A stretch of DNA of 64,000 bases, from positions 8,361,001 through 8,425,000 of the forward strand of contig NZ_CP108518.1 in the NCBI RefSeq assembly GCF_035989885.1. Reading direction: 5' to 3'. This DNA comes from Streptomyces sp. NBC_01232 (GTDB taxonomy: Bacteria > Actinomycetota > Actinomycetes > Streptomycetales > Streptomycetaceae). Made by a program: the position numbers and the translations under genes. Positions 48,623 through 55,627 of this stretch are shown here, piece by piece. Position 1 is the first letter of the stretch; every line of letters begins with the position of its first letter. The notes beneath the pieces were generated by a model. The model did no database searches, was not told where the DNA came from, and saw nothing but the letters and a program-made list of their open reading frames with translations.

Positions 48623-51061
48623 GTGCAGACGGATCCGACGGCTTCGGGCGACGGTGCGTCGCCCGAGGTACTCGCCCTGGCCAAGGTCGTGGCCAGGCTC
48701 CGGACCGAGGTGGCGGACCTGGAAGGCCTTGCCTCCGGCGCGGCGGTACTGGAGCGGGCGAAGGGCGTGCTGATGGCCCGGGAGGGCGTGTCGGCCGATG
48801 AGGCGTACGAGCTGCTCGTAGAACACGCCGGGCGCCGGCGCAGAACCCTGATGGAGGAGTGCTGGATCACCCTCGGCGGGATCCGGTCCCGGACCGCCGC
48901 ACCGCCTCCGCAGCCCGTGGCCCCCGGCACGACGAGCACCGCTGCGGCCCCGGACCGCCCCCGGTCCGTCTTCAGGTCGGACCGCTGCCTCACCAGCGAC
49001 CGCGATGCCGCCGGCTCGCGTGTGCTCCTGGCAGGCCTGGCCGCCGCGCTGGCGGACGCCCGCAGCACGGGCGATGCCGCGGAGGTCCTGCACGGGGCGC
49101 TGCGCCTTCCCCTCGGCGTGGACGGCGTGATGATCTACACCTTGGACGGGGCCGGGGGGCTGGAGCTCATCGGCCGTTCCGGGATCGATGAGGTACTGGC
49201 CGCGCAGTGGCGGGACATCCCGCCGTCGGCCGGCGTCGCCGCGCTGGAGGCGATCACCTCCGGTGAGCCGCGATGGCTGGACGATCCGGAGCGGGACCCC
49301 GAGAAGTACCGGCTCATCGGGTCGCCCGGGCGATGGCCGACCCGCGCGTGGATCCCCGTACCGGGCGAGGAGACGGTCACCTGCGCCGTCGGATTCTTCC
49401 GGAAGGTCGCCACCCCCTTCGGCAGCGACGACCGGGCCCTGCTGCAACAGGCCGTTCGCCTGTGCGGCGGCCCCCTGCGCGTCCTCGAGCACCGCCCTGC
49501 CCGGCCGGCGGACCCGGAGGTTGCCGCCGTCCAGAGGATCCTCGATACGGTGTCCGGTGCGGCGATCCTTCTCACGCCCCTGCGTGCGCCGAGCGGCGAG
49601 GTGGAGGACTACCGCATCGAGGCGGCCGCTCCGGACTCGGTGGACGTGGCGGGCCGCCAAGGCAGGGAACTGGTGGGCCGGAGGATCCTGGAGACCTATC
49701 CGACCGTGGCCGGAACACCCTTGTGGCAGGGCTACCTCGACGCCCTGGACACCGGAGCCACCTACGAGGGCGAGCCGTTCTCGTACCAGGAGGTGACGGC
49801 GGGGATCCCCGAGACGTCCGTCTACTCCGTGCGCGCCACGCGGCTGGCCGGCCGGCTCATGGTCTCGTGGATCCGCCACGACACCACCGCACGCGAGATC
49901 CGCCGGCTGGCCACCATGCAGCGCCTGGGCAACCTCGGCTGGGCCGACTGGAATCTGACCACCGACACGGTCAACTGGTCCGACCAGGTGTACGCGATCT
50001 TCGACCGCCCGCCCGACCAGGGGCCCATGAGGCTGGAGGAGCTCCCGCAGCACCTCGTTCCGGACGACCTGCCCGCTCTCGCCGACGCCGTTCAGCGGCT
50101 GCTGGGAGACGGTACGCCGATCGACCAGTCCTTCCGCATCAGCATCGCCGACGGGGTCCGGCACCTGCGCATCGTCGCCGAGGCCGAGACGGACGCCTAC
50201 GGGACCCCCGTCGAGGTGCACGGCTTCTTCCAGGACCTCACCCCCCAACGGGACACCGAGCTGGCCCTGATCGAGAGCGAACGGGCCGTGCTCGTCCAAC
50301 GGGGCGTGCTCCAGGCCGAACGGGCCATCGCCGCACGCCTCCAGCATGCTCTGCTGCCCATTCCGGAACAGTCGATCGAGCTGGTGGGTCTGCGCGTCGA
50401 CATCGCCTACGTGCCCTCGGACACCGGAGTGAACGTAGGCGGTGACTGGTACAGCGCCATCGAACTGCCCGACAAGAGCGCCCTCTTCGTGGTCGGGGAC
50501 GTCGCGGGCCATGGCCTGGATGCCGTCGGGACCATGGCCCAGCTGCGGTTCACCGCCAAGGGCATGATCATCACCGGCTCTGCGCTGCCCGATGCCATGG
50601 GCCGGCTCAACACTCTCCTCCTGCACACGGCCACCACCCCGTCCGCCACCACGGCCACCATGATCATGGCGCGCTACAGCCCGGTGGAGCGGCGTCTCGC
50701 GTGGGTGCGGGCCGGGCATCTGCCGCCCCTGCTGGTCCGCGGGGGAGTGGCTCGCTTCCTCCCCCTGCCGGAGGGCAACCTCCTCGGGGCGTCCTTCGAC
50801 TCCGTGTACGCGGAGGTGACGCTGGACCTGGAGCCCGGCGATCATCTCCTCCTGTACACCGACGGGCTCATCGAAGTACCCGGGGAGGACATGGACTGCG
50901 GTCTCGGCCGGCTCGCCGAGGCGGCCGCCGGGGCCATGGGCGGGGGATCTCCCGACCTCCTGCCCCGGCTCCTGGCGGCCCTGCATCCTGCCGGGCAGGA
51001 CGACGTGTGCGTCCTGGACATCCACCTTCCGGCGGAACCGGAACAACGCGCCGGCACGTGA
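48623..51061 (+). CDS. ANTAR-GAF-PAS-PAS-SpoIIE phosphatase
   Basis: An 812-residue signalling protein. Residues 15-72 form an ANTAR domain (AVLERAKGVLMAREGVSADE), which normally binds RNA hairpins as an antiterminator. About 105-275 is GAF-like (RVLLAGLAAALADARSTGDA). PAS-like domains follow at about 290-410 and 430-545 (LGWADWNLTTDTVNWSDQVY). The SpoIIE/PP2C phosphatase from 580 has GGDWYSA, GDVAGHGLDA and LLLYTDGLIE. GTG 48623 is the only start that keeps ANTAR whole, though the ribosome site is poor. The protein could couple RNA binding to anti-sigma control. Hemerythrin and other stress-type genes follow. Confidence 0.88.
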   Translation: MQTDPTASGDGASPEVLALAKVVARLRTEVADLEGLASGAAVLERAKGVLMAREGVSADEAYELLVEHAGRRRRTLMEECWITLGGIRSRTAAPPPQPVAPGTTSTAAAPDRPRSVFRSDRCLTSDRDAAGSRVLLAGLAAALADARSTGDAAEVLHGALRLPLGVDGVMIYTLDGAGGLELIGRSGIDEVLAAQWRDIPPSAGVAALEAITSGEPRWLDDPERDPEKYRLIGSPGRWPTRAWIPVPGEETVTCAVGFFRKVATPFGSDDRALLQQAVRLCGGPLRVLEHRPARPADPEVAAVQRILDTVSGAAILLTPLRAPSGEVEDYRIEAAAPDSVDVAGRQGRELVGRRILETYPTVAGTPLWQGYLDALDTGATYEGEPFSYQEVTAGIPETSVYSVRATRLAGRLMVSWIRHDTTAREIRRLATMQRLGNLGWADWNLTTDTVNWSDQVYAIFDRPPDQGPMRLEELPQHLVPDDLPALADAVQRLLGDGTPIDQSFRISIADGVRHLRIVAEAETDAYGTPVEVHGFFQDLTPQRDTELALIESERAVLVQRGVLQAERAIAARLQHALLPIPEQSIELVGLRVDIAYVPSDTGVNVGGDWYSAIELPDKSALFVVGDVAGHGLDAVGTMAQLRFTAKGMIITGSALPDAMGRLNTLLLHTATTPSATTATMIMARYSPVERRLAWVRAGHLPPLLVRGGVARFLPLPEGNLLGASFDSVYAEVTLDLEPGDHLLLYTDGLIEVPGEDMDCGLGRLAEAAAGAMGGGSPDLLPRLLAALHPAGQDDVCVLDIHLPAEPEQRAGT

Positions 51062-51140
51062 GGCCGGCCGAAGCCACTGGGGGAACCGGGGGCCGCGGGG
51101 GCCACGGCGGGCCGGCTGAGGCAGGCGCGGCTCAGAAGTG

Positions 51141-51704
51141 TCAGGAATCCTTGCCGCGCCCGCTCATCGCGTCGCGGAGGCGGTCGACGAGGCCGACTCC
51201 GGGTGCGAGCAGTTTGTTGGCCGGCGGCTTGTCCGGGGCGGACGGGTGCGGGCGGGTCGGTGCGGTCTTCTTGGCGGAACGGACCTTGTCGCCGAGCTCG
51301 CCCAGCACGTCCGCCGAGCACTGGGCGCGCAGCCGCGGGAAGAGGCTGCCCTCCTCGTCGGCGATGTGCTCGCGGATTTCGGTCATCAGCTTGTCGACCA
51401 GTCCGTCGAACCGGGGGTCAGCGGCGTCGCACCCTTCGAGGTCCTTCATGATCCGCTCGGCCGCCGCGTGGTCCTCCAGCTCCTTGTCCGCGATGGCGTC
51501 CCCGTCGGGCAGGTGCTCGCGCACCGCCGGGTACAGGTACTCCTCCTCGGCCACGGAGTGCCGGACCAGTTCGATGGTCAGCTTGTCCGCGTACCGCTTC
51601 CTGCGGGGGTCCCCGGAGGGCAGCGCCTGGATGTTCTTGAAGAAATCCTCCACCTCCTGGTGGTCGGTGGTCAGCTCTGCGATGACGTCACCGCCGTGTC
51701 CCAT
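51141..51704 (-). CDS. Hemerythrin-domain protein
   Basis: A 187-residue protein. The four-helix HHE domain has iron ligands in ELTTDHQEVEDFF, IELVRHSVAEEEYLYP, DHAAAERIM and EIREHIADEEGSLFP. It binds a di-iron site and senses or stores oxygen or NO. The C-terminal 60 residues are basic and Pro-rich, possibly disordered. The start is ATG 51704 with a strong GGAGGAG ribosome site; upstream frame to 51815 is not needed. It converges with the ANTAR-SpoIIE gene. Confidence 0.92.
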   Translation of the reverse strand: MGHGGDVIAELTTDHQEVEDFFKNIQALPSGDPRRKRYADKLTIELVRHSVAEEEYLYPAVREHLPDGDAIADKELEDHAAAERIMKDLEGCDAADPRFDGLVDKLMTEIREHIADEEGSLFPRLRAQCSADVLGELGDKVRSAKKTAPTRPHPSAPDKPPANKLLAPGVGLVDRLRDAMSGRGKDS

Positions 51705-51857
51705 GGTGTTCTCCTCCACAAGGGTCGTAGATGGTGTGGTCTGCCGGTCGTGGCTGGCGATTACCTCTGACTGCCGCCGGCTCGATTCGCGCCTACCCAC
51801 CTCCCTCCGGCGCATTCCCGCGGCTCCCGGAGGACCTCCGCACGGATGGCGGCGGTG

Positions 51858-52073
51858 TCACCCGTCGACGGGCATGCACACGTGGACGCGTTTCCCACCG
51901 GCGGGCGTGGGCACGGCACTGACCTCACGTGCGATGTGCCGGACGAGGATCCAGCCCCAGCCGCCACTGCCGCTGAGGTGCGGCAGCCGAGGCACGGGCG
52001 GGGCCGAGCTGGTGTCGGTGACGTCGTCAGGGAGGTCGAGGTGTCGCTGGGGTTCATGGGACGCGGGAGTCAT
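51858..52073 (-). CDS. Orphan C-terminal part of a histidine-kinase-like ATPase
   Basis: A 71-residue frame whose second half reads GSGGWGWILVRHIAREVSAV, then GGKRVHVCMPVDG. This is the last G-box and final strand of the RsbW/anti-sigma kinase fold; the N-box and first ATP motifs are missing. ATG 52073 has GGAG eight bases before it, so it may be translated. Most likely it is a truncated anti-sigma factor, or a stand-alone small protein that looks like its end. It lies between the hemerythrin gene and the 52239 gene. Confidence 0.5.
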   Translation of the reverse strand: MTPASHEPQRHLDLPDDVTDTSSAPPVPRLPHLSGSGGWGWILVRHIAREVSAVPTPAGGKRVHVCMPVDG

Positions 52074-52238
52074 CGCAGGCTCCGGGTGAAGTGGACGCTC
52101 TTACCTCTGTAGGAGCGCATGCCCGCCCCGGGCCGCCGCATACCCGGCTTCCGCACCGGCCTCCTCCGACGGCGGCGCGCCGGACCCGTAACAGCGGGTC
52201 CGGCGCGCCGCGGCCGCGTCGGGTTTCGGGATGTGTTC

Positions 52239-52754
52239 TCAGGTGTTGAGCAGCCGGTTGAAGAAGGAGCGGTACTGCTGGAGCGCCAGCCGCAGCTCCT
52301 CCGTGGCGACCTGTTCGCCCTGGTCCCACTGGCCCTCCAGGCCCTGCTTGCGCGTGGAGAACGTCTGGGCGAGCGCCTGCATCACCTCGGCCACCAGCGC
52401 GTCCGCCGACTTGACCGCGTCCTGCGGGTCATCCACGAACCGCCCCTGGATCTCGCTCCACGTCGTGCGGTAGCGCTCCGCCTCCTCACCGCCGAGCAGC
52501 GGTTCGTCCGCCGCCGAGGGCTGCCGGTCCTCGTGGCCCGTGCCTGCCTCCTCCGTGGCGGAACCGTCGTCCCCGTACCGGGTGTCCGCCGTCGCCTCCC
52601 CCGGGTACGTGGGCACGCGCCGTTCATCGTCCAGTCGGCCGTCGTCCAGCCGCGGGTCCTGGGTGGTGGTCGCCGTCCCGGGGTTCGCAATGTCCTCGGT
52701 CGTCAGCTCGACGCCGGCGGCCCGGTCCTCTTCCCTGTCCGATCGGTTGCGCAT
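52239..52754 (-). CDS. Acidic soluble protein sharing a domain with its neighbour
   Basis: A 171-residue acidic protein. The first 85 residues are Asp/Glu/Thr/Gly-rich and disordered. The C-terminal 80 residues have TWSEIQGRFVDDPQDAVKSA, DALVAEVMQALAQTF and TEELRLALQQYRSFFNRLL. The same layout, RFVD-P-AD-LV-M then TEELR-YR-LL, recurs in the adjacent 52757 gene product. The start is ATG 52754, nine bases after AGGAG. This stop-to-start spacing is only two bases from the neighbour, so they form an operon. The domain is known in Streptomyces as an unnamed family. Confidence 0.8.
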   Translation of the reverse strand: MRNRSDREEDRAAGVELTTEDIANPGTATTTQDPRLDDGRLDDERRVPTYPGEATADTRYGDDGSATEEAGTGHEDRQPSAADEPLLGGEEAERYRTTWSEIQGRFVDDPQDAVKSADALVAEVMQALAQTFSTRKQGLEGQWDQGEQVATEELRLALQQYRSFFNRLLNT

Positions 52755-52756
52755 GT

Positions 52757-53299
52757 TCACCGACTCCTCTGGTCACTGAGCAACTCCTCGAAGAGCGCGC
52801 GGTAGTGCACCATCGCTCCGCGGAGTTCCTCCGTCGTCGTCCGTCCCGCACCGCTGCGCTCCTTGACGTCGTGCGCGGCGCGATAGTGCTCCAAGGTCTG
52901 TCCGTGCTCCACAGAGAGATCACGCACCTGGCGGTTGAACCCCTCCGTGGGGTATCCGCGCTCGCGCATCAGCCGGATGACCAGCTCGTCGGCCTCGCCG
53001 ACGGAGCCCTCAGGCCGGTCCACGAATCGCTCCTGGACTCCGCTCCACTCCTGCGCGTACTGGTGGCGCCGCTCCGACGGGAGCTCCTTGAGCTCGAATT
53101 CCGAGTGGCGTTCCTCGCGGGCCCGCAGCTCGCGCTCCGCGGCCATGCGGCCGCCCTCGGCCTCCACGGTGCGTTCGTACTCGGGCCCGAAACGCTGCTG
53201 CAAGTGGCGTCGGCGGGACATCATCCACAGCCCCACGCAAAGTGCGATGACCACGACCGCCGCGATGACGATCACGGTGATGAGCATGCTGTTCGACAT
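52757..53299 (-). CDS. Membrane-anchored protein sharing a domain with its neighbour
   Basis: A 180-residue protein. A single transmembrane helix (MLITVIVIAAVVVIALCVGL) starts the chain. A basic stretch follows, then a charged helix (GGRMAAERELRAREERHSEF). The C-terminal domain has QEWSGVQERFVDRPEGSVGE, ADELVIRLMRERGYP and TTEELRGAMVHYRALFEELL, homologous to the 52239 product. The start is ATG 53299 with GGAGG. One membrane-bound and one free version of the same domain suggests a pair that interact. Function unknown. Confidence 0.8.
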   Translation of the reverse strand: MSNSMLITVIVIAAVVVIALCVGLWMMSRRRHLQQRFGPEYERTVEAEGGRMAAERELRAREERHSEFELKELPSERRHQYAQEWSGVQERFVDRPEGSVGEADELVIRLMRERGYPTEGFNRQVRDLSVEHGQTLEHYRAAHDVKERSGAGRTTTEELRGAMVHYRALFEELLSDQRSR

Positions 53300-53687
53300 G
53301 GCTCGCCTCCATCCGGGCCTCACCGGCCTCTGCCACGCGGCTGCCCGGCGCGACACCGGCCAAACGCAGGCCCGGCGTTGGTCCTGGGAGAGGCTCCGCC
53401 CGTCCGGCACCCGCCGGGGTGTGATCCCGGCACCGGGAGCGGATGCGGCGCCGGGCACTCGGACGGAGGGGCGTACGTACCGGGCGGGGCCCGTCGGCGC
53501 GCGGACGGAGGTGTGGAAGAGGGAGGTGTGGAAGAGGGAGGTTTGAAGGCCGGGAGGCCGGTCAGACGCCAAGAGCCACCCATCTGTCCCACGCGAGCAC
53601 CGCGGGTCGAAGACGGGCGCACGATCTGTGAACGGCTCCGTGGGTCCGTGGCGGCAGCCGGGACGTCCACAGGATCGGAACAGCGCC
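53300..53687. other. 388-bp gene-free stretch with a 15-bp tandem repeat
   Basis: No credible gene. At 53508-53552 the 15-bp unit GAGGTGTGGAAGAGG occurs twice exactly and once degenerate. The promoters of the divergent genes at 53299 and 53688 must lie here, but none is clear enough to mark. Confidence 0.6.
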
Positions 53688-54311
53688 ATGAACGCTCACC
53701 ACAGCAGCTCGCCATCCCCTTCCTCCGCTCCGCCCCGCACCCAGCGCCTCCTCGCGATCTACCTCAACGACCACCTCGCGGGCGCCAGCAGCGGTGTGGC
53801 ACTCATCCGCCGCATGGCCCGAACCCACCGCGGTACACCGGCCGGGCCTCCCCTGGCCGAGCTCGCCGAGGACATCTCCGCCGACCGGGAGAGCCTGCGC
53901 GAGGTCATGACCGCCCTCGACATCCCCGCGCAGTGGTCCCGGGTGGTCGTCGGCCGCCTCGCCGAAAAGGTCGGCCGGGTCAAACTCAACGGTCGTCTGG
54001 TGAGCCGCTCCCCCCTCAGCGACGTCCTCGAACTGGAAGCCATGCGGATCGGCGTGGAGGGCAAGGAAGCGATCTGGAAATCGCTCGCCGTCATCGCCGA
54101 AACCCACAGCCACCTCGAGCGGGCCGCCGTCGACCGGCTCCTGTCCCGCGCCCGGGATCAGGCAGCCGTACTGGAGGAACTGCGCGAGGAGGCCGCACGG
54201 CGCACCTTCACGCCCACGCCCATGGCCGCGGACGAGCCTGCTCACTCCGGCCGGGGCCGCCCCGGCCGGGCATCGCGGCCCGGCCGATCCCACCGGACGA
54301 GGTGGGCCTGA
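53688..54311 (+). CDS. Helical hypothetical protein
   Basis: A 207-residue, mostly alpha-helical protein. Motifs include QRLLAIYLNDHLAGASSGVA, then LAEDISADRESLREVMTALD and a long helix HSHLERAAVDRLLSRARDQA. The core (LNDHLAGAS, a middle His/Glu region) resembles ferritin-like four-helix proteins seen across actinobacteria. The C-terminal 30 residues are basic and Gly/Arg-rich. The start is ATG 53688; the stop overlaps the ATG of the following pseudogene by one base. Confidence 0.75.
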   Translation: MNAHHSSSPSPSSAPPRTQRLLAIYLNDHLAGASSGVALIRRMARTHRGTPAGPPLAELAEDISADRESLREVMTALDIPAQWSRVVVGRLAEKVGRVKLNGRLVSRSPLSDVLELEAMRIGVEGKEAIWKSLAVIAETHSHLERAAVDRLLSRARDQAAVLEELREEAARRTFTPTPMAADEPAHSGRGRPGRASRPGRSHRTRWA

Positions 54312-55058
54312 TGAGGGTCGTGGTCACCGGTGCCACCGGCAATGTGGGCACCAGCGTCGTGAAGGCCCTGGCCGCCGAACGCACGGTCACCGACGTGCTC
54401 GGTGTCGCCCGCCGCCGCCCCGGCCTTCGGATCCCCGAAGTCCGCTGGGCCGACGTGGACATCGACCCCGGTCGCGCCGACCTGGCGGAGGTGTTCGCGG
54501 GAGCGGACGCCGTCGTGCACCTCGCCCGGCGGTTCCAGCCGACCCACGACCCCGTCGTCACCTGGCGCACCAACGTGCCGGGCAGCATCGGTGTCCTCGA
54601 GGCGTCCGAGCGGGCCGGGTGCGCGCCCTGGTACACGCCTCGTCCGTCGCCGCGTACTCACCGGGCCCCGCCGACGGACGCCCCGCCGACGAGTCCTGGC
54701 CCACCCACGGCTGGCCGGGCGCCGCCTACACGGGGGAGAAGGCCTAAACGGAGCGCTGTCTCGACGGCTTCCAGCTCGCGCATCCCGGCATGCGGGTGGT
54801 CCGGTTGAGGCCGGCGTTCCTGTTCAAGGAAGGGGCCGCCGACGAGCAGCGCCGGATCTTCGCCGGACCGCCAATCCGGTGGCCGACCCGGTCCTGGACA
54901 CGGCCGCGGTCGCCGGCCTCCTGCGCTCGCGCACGCTGCCGCTCCGGGCGGGCGCGGCCCGCGCCGCACTCGCCGCAGCCTGGCGGCTGCACCTCGTACC
55001 GGCCACCCCGGGACTGCTGGACGCCGTACTGCGGCTTCCGCGTGTCCTCGGCGCATGA
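54311..55058 (+). pseudogene. NAD-dependent epimerase/dehydratase pseudogene
   Basis: The first about 100 codons are intact: MRVVVTGATGNVGTSVVKAL, then VDIDPGRADLAEVFAGADAV and VVTWRTNVPGSIGVLEASE. The frame is then lost near 54617. The continuation ALVHASSVAAYSPGPADGRP to the YxxxK-like YTGEKA lies in another frame, with an in-frame TAA at 54745-54747 right after it. The rest (VVRLRPAFLFKEGAADEQRR) switches frame again near 54870 before VLDTAAVAGLLRSRTLPLR. So there are two frameshifts and one stop. The length also looks short, so part of the C-terminal half may be deleted. Confidence 0.85.
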
Positions 55059-55142
55059 GGTCCGGGCCGCGGGGCAGGCGGTGGGCGAAGCGACCGAGCG
55101 AGATCCGGCGCAACGACGTCTGACGTGAGGAGTGGTTTGATC

Positions 55143-55511
55143 ATGCACGACGACATGTGGGCCTACCGGTCCGGAATCGTCCACCCGACCGGGGAGGACC
55201 TCACCGGATTCAAGGTGGAGGCGGCCGACGGGAGCATCGGCAAGGTCGACAAGCACTCGGCGGAGGTCTCGGACGCGTACCTGGTCGTCGACACGGGAGT
55301 CTGGATCTTCGGCAAGGAGGTGCTGATCCCGGCCGGGACGGTGACCGGCATCGACCGGGAGACGCACACGGTGCACGTGGACCGCACCAAGGAGCAGATC
55401 AAGGCGGCCCCGGAATTCCACCGCGAGAACCACCTGGCCGACCCGGACTACCGCGTCCAGATCTCCAAGTACTACGGAGCCACCGGCCGGCTCGGCGGGC
55501 CCTTCGTGTAG
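55143..55511 (+). CDS. PRC-barrel domain protein
   Basis: A 122-residue protein. The core GFKVEAADGSIGKVDKHSAE, then YLVVDTGVWIFGKEVLIPAG and HTVHVDRTKEQIKAAPE, is a PRC-barrel. Such proteins are common among actinobacterial stress-induced genes. The start is ATG 55143 with GAGGAG twelve bases upstream; the GTG at 55125 is an alternative with a worse site. A strong terminator follows at 55546. Confidence 0.88.
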   Translation: MHDDMWAYRSGIVHPTGEDLTGFKVEAADGSIGKVDKHSAEVSDAYLVVDTGVWIFGKEVLIPAGTVTGIDRETHTVHVDRTKEQIKAAPEFHRENHLADPDYRVQISKYYGATGRLGGPFV

Positions 55512-55545
55512 GCACGCTCCGGCACCCGCGGCATCCGGGCACGCG

Positions 55546-55584
55546 CGCGGCCCCCGCCCGACACGACGTCGGGCGGGGGCCGCG
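55546..55584. terminator. 17-bp perfect hairpin terminator
   Basis: CGCGGCCCCCGCCCGAC (55546-55562) and its exact complement (55568-55584) enclose a 5-nt loop ACGAC. It lies between the PRC-barrel stop and the convergent GH2 stop, so it can serve both. Confidence 0.8.
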
Positions 55585-55627
55585 CAGTTCCGCTGCCCGC
55601 CCTGCGGGACCTGTGAGGCGCGCGCAT

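Noticed and set aside
47852..51046. 1064-codon open frame on the minus strand
   Set aside because: It is the complement of the coiled-coil and ANTAR-SpoIIE genes, with no motif and a composition of a shadow frame.
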